Below, piece after piece: positions 20,412-27,896 of a DNA stretch of 40,667 nucleotides. The notes below the pieces were generated by a model that saw only the letters and a list, made by a program, of their open reading frames with translations, did no database searches and was not told where the DNA came from. Position numbers and translations under genes: made by a program. Within the stretch, counting starts at the first letter, position 1. Every line of letters starts with the position of its first letter. Source of the DNA: Chloroflexota bacterium (GTDB taxonomy: Bacteria > Chloroflexota > Chloroflexia > Chloroflexales > Roseiflexaceae); contig JAGWYG010000023.1 in assembly GCA_018969485.1 (NCBI GenBank), forward strand, positions 1 through 40,667, given 5' to 3'.

Positions 20412-21434
20412 ATGCGACACTGGTATGTCACCGGGCCGCGCAGCCTCAGCTGCGTCGACGAGCCGCAGCCGCAGCCCGCAGCCGGCGAGGTGCTGGTACA
20501 CACGGCCTATACGGCGCTCAGCCCGGGGAGCAATGTCCATGGGTATCTCAACGGGCGGTTCGGCACGGCATACGCGCCACGCCGCACCGAGGTGCTCTAC
20601 ATGGGCAGTGGCACCATCGGCGCGATCGGCGCGGGGGTCGACCCCGCGCTGCTGGGCCAGCCGGTCTCGATCCAGGGCATCGGTCATCAGGCCGCCGCCG
20701 TGCTGCCTGCCGGGCAGGTGCATGTCATCCCCGCCGGGCTCAGCCTGCGCGACGCCAGCCTGGCATACCTGAGCGCCTGGTCGCTCAGCGCGCTGCATCT
20801 CGGCGGCTACGCTGCCGCCGAGACCGTGGCAGTCATCGGCCTGGGGCTGGTGGGTGCATCGGCGGCATTGATGGCCGAGTGCGTCGGCGCGCGCGTGCTG
20901 GCGCTCGACGTCGCCCCGGAGCGCCTCGCGGCGGCCCGCGACCTGGGGTTGGCGGCGCTGGCGCACCCCGACGACGCGGCGTCGGTCGCCGCCGGGCTGG
21001 GCAGCGACGGACCCGACCTGATCATCGAGAGCTCGGGGAGCTGGGCGGGTGTCCAGTTGGCGCTGCGCCTGGCGCGCAACTACACGCGCATCGCGGCAAT
21101 GGGCATGTACCGCGAGCCGCCACCCGCCGAGCTGGCTGTGCAGCTGTTCAACGACGCCTTCACCTATCCGAGCAAGTTTCACTACCAGCGGCTGCAACTG
21201 ATCGGCTGCGGCTCGGATCCCGACGCCCTGGCCGAGCCGATGCCACGGATGGCGACGCGGCGCCGCAATTACCAGTACACCCTGGCACAGGCGGCGCGCG
21301 GGCGCCTGCCACTCGGCAGGCTGATCACCACCTGCACTCCGGCCGACACCATCGGCGAGACCCTCGAGCGCTTCGCGGCTGGCGAGCGCCGGCTCGTCGG
21401 GGCGGTCTTCGCGTGGGAGGAACCGACCACATGA
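20412..21434 (+). CDS. MDR-superfamily dehydrogenase, zinc-ligand-poor
   Basis: A 340-aa medium-chain dehydrogenase/reductase. The N-terminal GroES-like half contains GEVLVHTAYTALSPGSNVHG; the Rossmann motif VAVIGLGLVGASAALMAECV is at 139-158. I do not see the usual cysteine/histidine zinc ligands or the structural four-Cys lobe, so it is probably a zinc-independent reductase rather than an alcohol dehydrogenase. Annotation pipelines often call such proteins 'zinc-binding alcohol dehydrogenase'. Substrate unknown; a sugar or secondary metabolite is possible. GGGAGGGA precedes ATG 20412. It is the last gene of the lipoprotein operon. Confidence 0.85.
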   Translation: MRHWYVTGPRSLSCVDEPQPQPAAGEVLVHTAYTALSPGSNVHGYLNGRFGTAYAPRRTEVLYMGSGTIGAIGAGVDPALLGQPVSIQGIGHQAAAVLPAGQVHVIPAGLSLRDASLAYLSAWSLSALHLGGYAAAETVAVIGLGLVGASAALMAECVGARVLALDVAPERLAAARDLGLAALAHPDDAASVAAGLGSDGPDLIIESSGSWAGVQLALRLARNYTRIAAMGMYREPPPAELAVQLFNDAFTYPSKFHYQRLQLIGCGSDPDALAEPMPRMATRRRNYQYTLAQAARGRLPLGRLITTCTPADTIGETLERFAAGERRLVGAVFAWEEPTT

Positions 21435-21463
21435 GTGATGCGCGCCACGCGCTGGGCCGAGCA

Positions 21464-21493
21464 TTGACAGGCGTAGCCGACGCTTGGTAGACT
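21464..21493 (+). promoter_or_regulatory. Promoter of the GNAT-gdh-coxL-MBL operon
   Basis: TTGACA (21464-21469), an 18-base spacer, TAGACT (21488-21493) with TGG directly before it. Predicted start about 21500. This rules out the upstream in-frame start at 21484 for the GNAT gene. Confidence 0.75.
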
Positions 21494-21525
21494 CGTGGGC
21501 GACCAACCTGCGCTGCGGTGAGTCG

Positions 21526-22209
21526 ATGGAGAGCGACAGTACATCGATGTTCGATGCTTCCCCGGACGCCGAGGCGGTGACGGTTCGTGCGGCCCGTCCC
21601 GACGACATCCCGTCGGTCGTGCGGCTCCATCACGAGGCATTCCACGACATCTTCCTCGCGGCATTCGGCGCCGCACACCTGCAGCGCGGCGTCGACGCGA
21701 TGATCCTGGCGTGGCGTCGGCAGGGAGTGCTGGCGCTGCGCGGCATGTTCATCGCGACGGCCGGCACGCAGATCATCGGCACCACCGCACTGCGCACTGC
21801 CGAGCGCCGCGATGACCGGCTGCCACCGGCCGAGCTCGCATTCCAGCATGTGCTGGGATGGTGGGGCGCGACGCGGGCGACATTCGTGCTATCGCTCGTC
21901 GAACACCATGTCGAGCCGGACGAAGGCTACATCACCGATGTGGCGGTGCACCCCGACTACCGTCGGCGCGGCGTCGCGCAGGCATTGCTGCGGTATGCCG
22001 AGGCCGATGCCCGTGCCCGGGGCAAGCGGGCGCTCGGGCTCTACGTGGCGCAGCACAACCACAGCGCGCTGCGCCTGTATCACCGCATCGGATTTGTCGA
22101 ACATCACATCCAGCGCTCGCTGCTCACCGGCTGGCTGCTCGCGCAACCGGCATGGGTCTACATGCGCAAGGCGTTGTGCGACGACGCGCCGACGACGCTG
22201 GTCGATTGA
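21526..22209 (+). CDS. GNAT-family N-acetyltransferase
   Basis: A 227-aa GNAT enzyme. The core carries ITDVAVHPDYRRRGVAQALL (motif A, acetyl-CoA loop RRRGVA), then GKRALGLYVAQHNHSALRLY and HRIGFVEHH (motif B). This tail resembles RimI-type GNATs, but no substrate can be named. About 20 residues precede the domain. The start is ATG 21526 (weak GGTGAG upstream) or ATG 21547; both lie downstream of the mapped promoter elements. It is the first gene of a rightward set, 42 bases before glutamate dehydrogenase. Confidence 0.88.
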   Translation: MESDSTSMFDASPDAEAVTVRAARPDDIPSVVRLHHEAFHDIFLAAFGAAHLQRGVDAMILAWRRQGVLALRGMFIATAGTQIIGTTALRTAERRDDRLPPAELAFQHVLGWWGATRATFVLSLVEHHVEPDEGYITDVAVHPDYRRRGVAQALLRYAEADARARGKRALGLYVAQHNHSALRLYHRIGFVEHHIQRSLLTGWLLAQPAWVYMRKALCDDAPTTLVD

Positions 22210-22251
22210 TGGCAGTGCGCCGTGGGACGGCCGACGGACAGGAGGCGGACG

Positions 22252-23517
22252 ATGGGGTCTGAATCCGGCAACGCGTATCACATTGCACAGCAGCAGTTCG
22301 ATCTCGCCGCCGAGTGGCTGCAGCTTCCCGAGGCGCAGCGGGCGGTGCTGCGCGAGCCACAGCGCGAATTGACCGTACGCTTCCCGGTCAAGCTCGATCA
22401 CGGCGGCGTGCGCCTGTTCACGGGCTACCGCGTGCAGCACAGCCTGGCGCGTGGCCCGGCCAAAGGGGGCATCCGCTACCACCCGGCCGTCGATCTCGAC
22501 GAGGTGCGGGCGCTGGCAATGTGGATGACCTGGAAATGCGCCCTGATGAATCTGCCGTATGGCGGGGCCAAGGGCGGCGTCGTCGTCGATCCTGCGCAGC
22601 TCTCCAGCGATGAGCTCGAGCGCCTGACGCGCCGCTTCACCAGCGAGGTGAGCCTGCTGATCGGCCCCGAGCGCGACATCCCCGCACCGGACGTGAACAC
22701 CAGCGCCCAGACGATGGCCTGGATGATGGACACCATCTCAATGCAGCGTGGCCATACCGTGAACGCCATCGTCACCGGCAAGCCGGTCGCGGTGGGGGGC
22801 TCGCTGGGGCGCAGCGACGCAACCGGGCGGGGGGTCTGGCTGATGGCCCGTGAGTGGGCGCGGCGCACGGGCCGCGCGCTCGGCGAGTGCCGCGTCGCCG
22901 TGCAGGGGTTCGGCAATGTCGGCGGTGGAGCAGCGCGCCTGCTGGCCGCGTCCGGCTGCCGGATGGTCGGCATCGCCGATGTCAGCGGCGGGTATCGCTG
23001 CCGCACCGGGCTCGACATCGCCACCATGCAGGCGTATGCGGCATCGGCGCCACACCGGACGCTCGCAGGCTACATCCAGCCCGACATCGAGCGATGCTCC
23101 GCGGCGGAGATCCTCGAGACGCCGTGTGACATCCTCATCCCGGCGGCGCTGGAGCATCAACTCACCGACGCCAATGCCGACCGGATCAGCGCGGCCGTGA
23201 TCATCGAAGGGGCCAATGGCCCGACCACTCCCGAAGCCGATCGTGCCCTGGCAGCACGCGGCGTGACCGTCATCCCCGACATCCTGGCGAACGCCGGCGG
23301 GGTGATCGTCAGCTACTTCGAGTGGGTCCAGGGGTTGCAGTCCTTTTTCTGGAGCGAGGCCGAGGTCAACCAACGCCTCGAGCAGATCATGGTCGCTGCC
23401 GGCGAAACGGTGTACAATCTGGCGATAGCCCGAGGCATCACCTGGCGCCTCGCCGCATACCTGATCGCAGTGCGTCGTGTGGCCGACGCGCTCGCGATCC
23501 GTGGCATCTACCCATGA
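22252..23517 (+). CDS. gdhA: Glutamate dehydrogenase (Glu/Leu/Phe/Val family)
   Basis: A 421-aa oxidoreductase that interconverts glutamate with 2-oxoglutarate and ammonia. Substrate lysine K71 is in ARGPAKGGIRYHP, catalytic K107 in LPYGGAKGGV, and the catalytic Asp in DIPAPDVNT. The nucleotide fold VAVQGFGNVGGGAA is at 214-227. VIIEGANGPTTPEAD and PDILANAGGVIVSYFEWVQG are typical of the hexameric bacterial form, and the length is right. Cofactor preference cannot be read with confidence. AGGAGG precedes ATG 22252 by 8 bases. It is co-directional with and close to the GNAT gene (42 bases) and the molybdenum hydroxylase gene (45 bases). Confidence 0.95.
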   Translation: MGSESGNAYHIAQQQFDLAAEWLQLPEAQRAVLREPQRELTVRFPVKLDHGGVRLFTGYRVQHSLARGPAKGGIRYHPAVDLDEVRALAMWMTWKCALMNLPYGGAKGGVVVDPAQLSSDELERLTRRFTSEVSLLIGPERDIPAPDVNTSAQTMAWMMDTISMQRGHTVNAIVTGKPVAVGGSLGRSDATGRGVWLMAREWARRTGRALGECRVAVQGFGNVGGGAARLLAASGCRMVGIADVSGGYRCRTGLDIATMQAYAASAPHRTLAGYIQPDIERCSAAEILETPCDILIPAALEHQLTDANADRISAAVIIEGANGPTTPEADRALAARGVTVIPDILANAGGVIVSYFEWVQGLQSFFWSEAEVNQRLEQIMVAAGETVYNLAIARGITWRLAAYLIAVRRVADALAIRGIYP

Positions 23518-23562
23518 GGCACGTACTCCTGGCGTACCGCAGATGACGAGGAGGACATCCCG

Positions 23563-25887
23563 ATGGCCCGAGCGAAGTTGATCGGTGCGAGCGTTCGCCG
23601 CAAGGAAGATCCGCGGCTGATCACCGGCAGCGGCACCTACGTCGGCGACATTCAACTGGCCGGCATGGCCCACGTTGCGTTCGTGCGCAGCCCGTATGCC
23701 CACGCGCGCATCGGCGCCATCGACGCCAGCGCAGCGCTGCGGCATCCCGGCGTGCTGGCAGTGATCGGTGGCGCCGAACTGATGGATGCCTACGAGCCGA
23801 TGCCGATCGGCATGAATGGCGAAGGCGGCAGCCGCGGCGCGGCAAGCCGGCCATGCTCGCACTACGCCATCTCGGTCGACCGCGTGCGCCATACCGGGGA
23901 GATCGTGGCGGCAGTCATCGCCACATCGCCAGCGGCCGCCGTCGACGCCGTCGCCGATGTCGCCGTCGACTGGCATCCGTTGCCGCCGATCGTGGACATG
24001 GAGGCCGCGCTGGCGCCCGACGCGCCGCGGCTCTTCGATGCGATGGAGTCGAATCTCGATCACGTCTGGCGGTGCGATGTCGGCGATGTCGCCGGCGCAT
24101 TCGCCCGGGCGCACCAGGTCGTGCGGCAGCGCATGATCAACCAGCGGCTCGCCGGGGTCTCGATGGAGGGTCGGGCAGTCCTGGCACAGCCCGATGCCAC
24201 GACCGGTGGATTGACCGTCTGGTCGAGCACACAGGCGCCGCACCTGTCGCGCAGCGCGCTGGCGAAGACCCTGCGGTTGCACGAAAACCAGGTGCGCGTG
24301 ATCGCCCCCGAAGTCGGCGGCGGGTTCGGCGTGAAGATCGGCGCGTTCCCCGAAGACGTCGCGCTCGGCGCACTGGCGCGGCGGCTCAACATCCCGCTGC
24401 GCTGGGTCGAGGGTCGGATCGAGCACATGCAGGCCACGACCCACGGGCGGGCGCAGATCGCCGACTACGAGGCCGCCGTCGACGCGGATGGGCGCATCCT
24501 GGGGCTACGCGTCAGGATCGTCGCCGACATCGGCGCCTATCCGGTGGCCGCCGACATTCCGGATCTCACGGGCCGGATGCTCGTCGGGGTCTACGACATC
24601 CCCGCGGCCGATGTCGAGATTCGCTGCGTGCTGACGACGACGACGCCAGTCGCGGCGTATCGTGGTGCGGGCAGGCCGGAGGCCGCGTACTACATCGAGC
24701 GGCTGGTCGATGTGATCGCCGCCGCATTGCAGCGCGATCCTGCCGACGTGCGACGCGTCAATTTCATCGCGCCCGACGCATTCCCCTACCGCACCGTCGT
24801 CGGGACGGTCTATGACAGCGGCGAATATGCACGCGCCCTCGACCATGCCCTCGCGGTGGCGGACTATGCCGGATTGCGGGCGGAACAGCAGCGCCGGCGC
24901 GCTGCGGCAGCGCGCGGCGAACGCGTGCCGCTCCTCGGCATCGGCCTGGCGACATACGTCGAGATGTGCGGGTTTGGCCCCTACGAGAGCGCGGCCGTGC
25001 GCGTCGAGCCGACGGGTACGGTCACGGTGCTGACGGGCATCTCGCCCCATGGGCAGGGAACCGGCACTACCTTCGCGCAGATCGTGGCTGACCAGCTTGG
25101 TGCGGAGTTTGATCAGGTCGTGGTGAAATCGGGCGACACCGCCACCACGCCGATGGGCCAGGGCACGATGGGCAGCCGGAGCCTGGCCGTCGGCGGCGGC
25201 GCGCTGGTGCGGGCGGTGGCCAGCGTGCGCAACAAGGCGCGCCGCGTGGCGGCGCATCTGCTCGAGGCATCGGTCGACGACATCGTGCTCGATGAGGGGC
25301 GCTATCAGGTGCGCGGCGTGCCCGACCGCAGCCTGACGCTGACGGAGATCGCCGCGCGGGCCTACACCGACGAACTGCCGGACGATCTCGAGCCCGGCCT
25401 CGAGGCGATCAATTTCTTCAAGCCACCCGAGCTGATCTATCCGTTCGGCGCCCATGTGGCAGTGGTCGACGTCGATCCCGAGACCGGCGTGGTGCGCGTG
25501 GCGGCGTTCTTCACGGTGGATGACTGTGGTCCTCGCATCAGCCCGACGATCGTGGCCGGGCAGGTGCATGGCGGGCTGGCCCAGGGCATCGCGCAGGCCT
25601 TGCTCGAGGAGATCGTCTACGACGCCAACGGGCAGTTGCTCAGCGGCTCACTGATGGACTACAGCATTCCACGCGCCGATGATCTGCCGAATTTCACGCT
25701 CGACAAGACCGAGACGCCGACGCCGCACAACCCGCTGGGCGTCAAGGGGATCGGCGAGGCTGCGACGATCGGTTCGACGCCGGCGATCGCCAATGCGGTG
25801 GCCGATGCCCTGGCACATCTGGGAGTGCGCCATCTCGACATTCCGCTGCGTCCCGAGCGGATCTGGCGCGCGCTGCACACCTCCTGA
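23563..25887 (+). CDS. Orphan CoxL-like molybdenum hydroxylase large subunit (form II type)
   Basis: A 774-aa molybdopterin-binding subunit of the xanthine dehydrogenase/CO dehydrogenase family. N-terminal RRKEDPRLITGSGTYVGDI is typical. Cofactor contacts include EVGGGFGVKIGAFPED. The active-site loop is AYRGAGR (365-371), the form-II type, not the Cys-containing AYRCSFR loop of true CO dehydrogenase. The catalytic Glu E732 is in GVKGIGEAATIGS. It should therefore hydroxylate an organic substrate, not oxidise CO. The FAD (CoxM) and [2Fe-2S] (CoxS) subunits it needs for electron transfer are not adjacent and are not in the window. AGGAGG precedes ATG 23563. It is followed after 126 bases by an MBL-fold gene. 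Confidence 0.92.
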   Translation: MARAKLIGASVRRKEDPRLITGSGTYVGDIQLAGMAHVAFVRSPYAHARIGAIDASAALRHPGVLAVIGGAELMDAYEPMPIGMNGEGGSRGAASRPCSHYAISVDRVRHTGEIVAAVIATSPAAAVDAVADVAVDWHPLPPIVDMEAALAPDAPRLFDAMESNLDHVWRCDVGDVAGAFARAHQVVRQRMINQRLAGVSMEGRAVLAQPDATTGGLTVWSSTQAPHLSRSALAKTLRLHENQVRVIAPEVGGGFGVKIGAFPEDVALGALARRLNIPLRWVEGRIEHMQATTHGRAQIADYEAAVDADGRILGLRVRIVADIGAYPVAADIPDLTGRMLVGVYDIPAADVEIRCVLTTTTPVAAYRGAGRPEAAYYIERLVDVIAAALQRDPADVRRVNFIAPDAFPYRTVVGTVYDSGEYARALDHALAVADYAGLRAEQQRRRAAAARGERVPLLGIGLATYVEMCGFGPYESAAVRVEPTGTVTVLTGISPHGQGTGTTFAQIVADQLGAEFDQVVVKSGDTATTPMGQGTMGSRSLAVGGGALVRAVASVRNKARRVAAHLLEASVDDIVLDEGRYQVRGVPDRSLTLTEIAARAYTDELPDDLEPGLEAINFFKPPELIYPFGAHVAVVDVDPETGVVRVAAFFTVDDCGPRISPTIVAGQVHGGLAQGIAQALLEEIVYDANGQLLSGSLMDYSIPRADDLPNFTLDKTETPTPHNPLGVKGIGEAATIGSTPAIANAVADALAHLGVRHLDIPLRPERIWRALHTS

Positions 25888-26013
25888 CCGCCGCCCGACG
25901 GGTGTCACCGGCGACGTGCGCGCACGGTGGCGGTGGCACCTGCCCTGCGATATGCGGGCGATCCGATCGGCCATCGGCGCGACGCCGCTGCCGCGCCTAG
26001 TCAAGGAGCTGGC

Positions 26014-26937
26014 ATGAGGAGCACAGCGGGCATCTCGCCTGATGTCGATCTCATCGATACGCTGCATCTCGGTCGCCGCCATGTGATCGCCGCATATCTG
26101 CTGCTCGGCGACGTCCCGGCGATCATCGATCCCGGTCCGACGGTGACGCTGCCGCAGATCATGGCGGGGCTGGCCGCTCGTGGCATGCAGATCACCGATC
26201 TCGGTGCGATCGTGCTGACGCACATCCATCTGGATCATGCCGGTGCGACCGGCGTGCTGGTGCGCCAGCATCCGGGCCTGCGCGTCTATGTCCACGAGCG
26301 CGGCGCACGACATCTGACGGCGCCAGAGCGGCTGCTCGAGAGCGCACGACGCATCTACGGGCCGCTGATGGACGTGCTGTGGGGGGAGATCGCCGCGGTG
26401 CCGGCCACGGCGATCTCTGCGCTGCGCGGCGGCGAGACGCTCGAGCTCGGTGGACGATCGCTGCGGGTCCTGGATGCGCCGGGGCACGCCGCGCACCATC
26501 TGGTCTATCACGATCCGGTCAGCGGCGCCGCCTGGGTCGGCGATCTGGCCGGCATTCGCCTGCCGGAGCAACGATATGCGCAGCCGGCGACGCCGCCCCC
26601 CGACATCGACCTGGCCGCCTGGCGCGCGTCGCTCGATCGCCTGCTCGACAGCGCCCCCGATCACATGCTGCTGACGCATTTCGGGCGCGTCGACGCGCCG
26701 GCGGAGCATCTCGCCGACCTGTGGCGCAACACCGAGGCGTGGGCCGCCATCGTACGTGATTCGCTCGCGGCCGGCGACGACGATGCGGCGTCGCTGGCAC
26801 GCCTCACGCAGTACGCCGCCGAGACGTACCGCACGCTGCCGGCCGAGGTGGCCGCCGAATACCAGCACGCGGCGTCGCTGGCGATGAGTTGGCAGGGGCT
26901 GGCACGCTACTGGCGCAAGGTCGGTGCGTCGGCCTGA
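26014..26937 (+). CDS. MBL-fold metallo-hydrolase (glyoxalase II-like)
   Basis: A 307-aa metallo-beta-lactamase-fold enzyme. The metal motif THIHLDHAG has H70, H72, D74 and H75. Further ligands are likely the His in LDAPGHAAHHL, the Asp in AAWVGDLAG and the His in LLTHFGR. The C-terminal ~90 residues form a helical extension (LADLWRNTEAWAAIVRD onward). The arrangement fits the glyoxalase II/thioesterase-like branch, and the substrate is unknown. AAGGAG precedes ATG 26014; an in-frame GTG at 25927 would add 29 unconserved residues. It is the last gene of the rightward set, before a hairpin. Confidence 0.88.
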   Translation: MRSTAGISPDVDLIDTLHLGRRHVIAAYLLLGDVPAIIDPGPTVTLPQIMAGLAARGMQITDLGAIVLTHIHLDHAGATGVLVRQHPGLRVYVHERGARHLTAPERLLESARRIYGPLMDVLWGEIAAVPATAISALRGGETLELGGRSLRVLDAPGHAAHHLVYHDPVSGAAWVGDLAGIRLPEQRYAQPATPPPDIDLAAWRASLDRLLDSAPDHMLLTHFGRVDAPAEHLADLWRNTEAWAAIVRDSLAAGDDDAASLARLTQYAAETYRTLPAEVAAEYQHAASLAMSWQGLARYWRKVGASA

Positions 26938-26989
26938 TCAGACCGGCGCGCCGTTGCTGGCTGCCGCGCACGGTCCGTCGGCGAGCGGC

Positions 26990-27023
26990 GCAGCATCCCG
27001 ACACGCGTCCGGGCGCATGCTGC
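26990..27023. terminator. Convergent hairpin terminator candidate
   Basis: GCAGCAT (26990-26996) pairs with ATGCTGC (27017-27023). An inner CCCG/CGGG stem sits on top with a 3-base bulge. It lies between the convergent MBL and HNH genes. No T-tract. Confidence 0.4.
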
Positions 27024-27027
27024 CCGC

Positions 27028-27540
27028 CTAGGCGTACGCATACTTGCGCCAGACATCATGGCGCTCAAGCTCGCTGATCAACGCGAACGCAAAGAAGTTT
27101 GGCTGGCGTGGCACCGTCTGGAGCGCCATGTTGGCCTCTTCGGGAGTACGGCCGCCCTTGCGGTGATTACACTCACGGCATGCGGTCACCACGTTCTCCC
27201 ACGATGTCAGGCCGCCACGGGATCGTGGCAGCACGTGGTCGACAGTCAGGGTTGAACGCGCCGGACGTACACCGCAGTACATGCACGTCTCACGGTCGCG
27301 CGCCAGGACGCCGCGCCGCGAGCAGGGGAGCCTGATGCGCCGCGGCATGCGCACGTAGCGCCGGAGCCGGATGACGAGCGGCGCGATGTATGCGGCAGTG
27401 CTGGTGCGGAGCCGATGATGGGTCGCTTCGACGACTTCGGCTTTCTGCTGGAGCAGCAGGACGACCGCCCGCCGCACCGAGATGATCTGCAGTGGCTCGT
27501 AACCGGCATTGAGGACGAGGACTCGGTTAACCACATCCAC
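27028..27540 (-). CDS. HNH endonuclease
   Basis: A 170-aa HNH nuclease. The zinc knuckles are C86xxC89 (CMYCG) and C121xxC124 (CRECN). The HNH core is DHVLPRSRGG (D101, H102), N116 in SWENVV, and N125. The N-terminal ~65 residues, starting NRVLVLNAGYEPLQI, are the usual extension of this stand-alone chromosomal type found in many actinobacterial and Chloroflexota genomes. Its biological role is not established, and it is not evidence of a phage or restriction system by itself. The start is GTG 27540 or GTG 27534 behind an AGGGG run. A consensus promoter about 230 bases upstream implies a long leader. Confidence 0.9.
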   Translation of the reverse strand: MDVVNRVLVLNAGYEPLQIISVRRAVVLLLQQKAEVVEATHHRLRTSTAAYIAPLVIRLRRYVRMPRRIRLPCSRRGVLARDRETCMYCGVRPARSTLTVDHVLPRSRGGLTSWENVVTACRECNHRKGGRTPEEANMALQTVPRQPNFFAFALISELERHDVWRKYAYA

Positions 27541-27896
27541 CCCCTGTTCGAGTGCTCACCGGGAACGTCGTGTGCACGCGACAAGGGGTTGACCCTCACC
27601 GGCGCACGCGTCGCATGCTGCCGGGATGCCAGCTGTGGTGCGGCGGACAACCTGTGTGGAATGGCCCGCTGGCGCTCTGCCGCGGGATCACGGCCCCATG
27701 CGGGTGCTGCTGCATCAGTGCCGACAATCCGGTCACGTCGCCATCTCCCAACGCAGGATCCCAGCCCCCAGCATACACGAGCCGCCACCGGGATGTCAAA
27801 CCTTAACCTGTCCGCGCGCCGGTGGGCGATCGACTGGCACGATGCAGTGCCCCGCGGCTACGCGTGGCATAGGCGGCATCCGCGGCAGCGCCCGGT
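27541..27896 (-). other. Intergenic region with long HNH leader
   Basis: No coding sequence that I can support. It holds the HNH promoter (27770-27799) and a leader of about 220 bases. A small hairpin, GGCAC/GTGCC (27836-27851), lies downstream of the O-antigen ligase stop and may help end that transcript. I recognise no riboswitch. Confidence 0.5.
27770..27799 (-). promoter_or_regulatory. Promoter of the HNH gene
   Basis: Minus strand: perfect TTGACA (27799-27794), an 18-base spacer, TATGCT (27775-27770). Predicted start about 27763, far upstream of the HNH start codon. Confidence 0.65.

Noticed and set aside
18830-20503. 557-codon minus-strand open frame over the second lipoprotein
   Set aside because: Shadow frame; the plus-strand lipoproteins have lipoboxes, ribosome sites and mutual homology.
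21431-21490. 19-codon ORF overlapping the MDR stop codon
   Set aside because: No ribosome site, no motif, and it overlaps the -35/-10 of the next operon.
24640-24680. True CO dehydrogenase active site
   Set aside because: The loop reads AYRGAGR, not the Cys-containing AYRCSFR of form-I CoxL, so CO oxidation is not supported.
27028-27540. HNH gene as part of a phage or defence island
   Set aside because: It is of the stand-alone chromosomal type, and no phage, restriction or CRISPR genes surround it.
27596-27799. 67-codon minus-strand ORF in the HNH leader
   Set aside because: It would start inside the -35 box of the HNH promoter and has no ribosome site.
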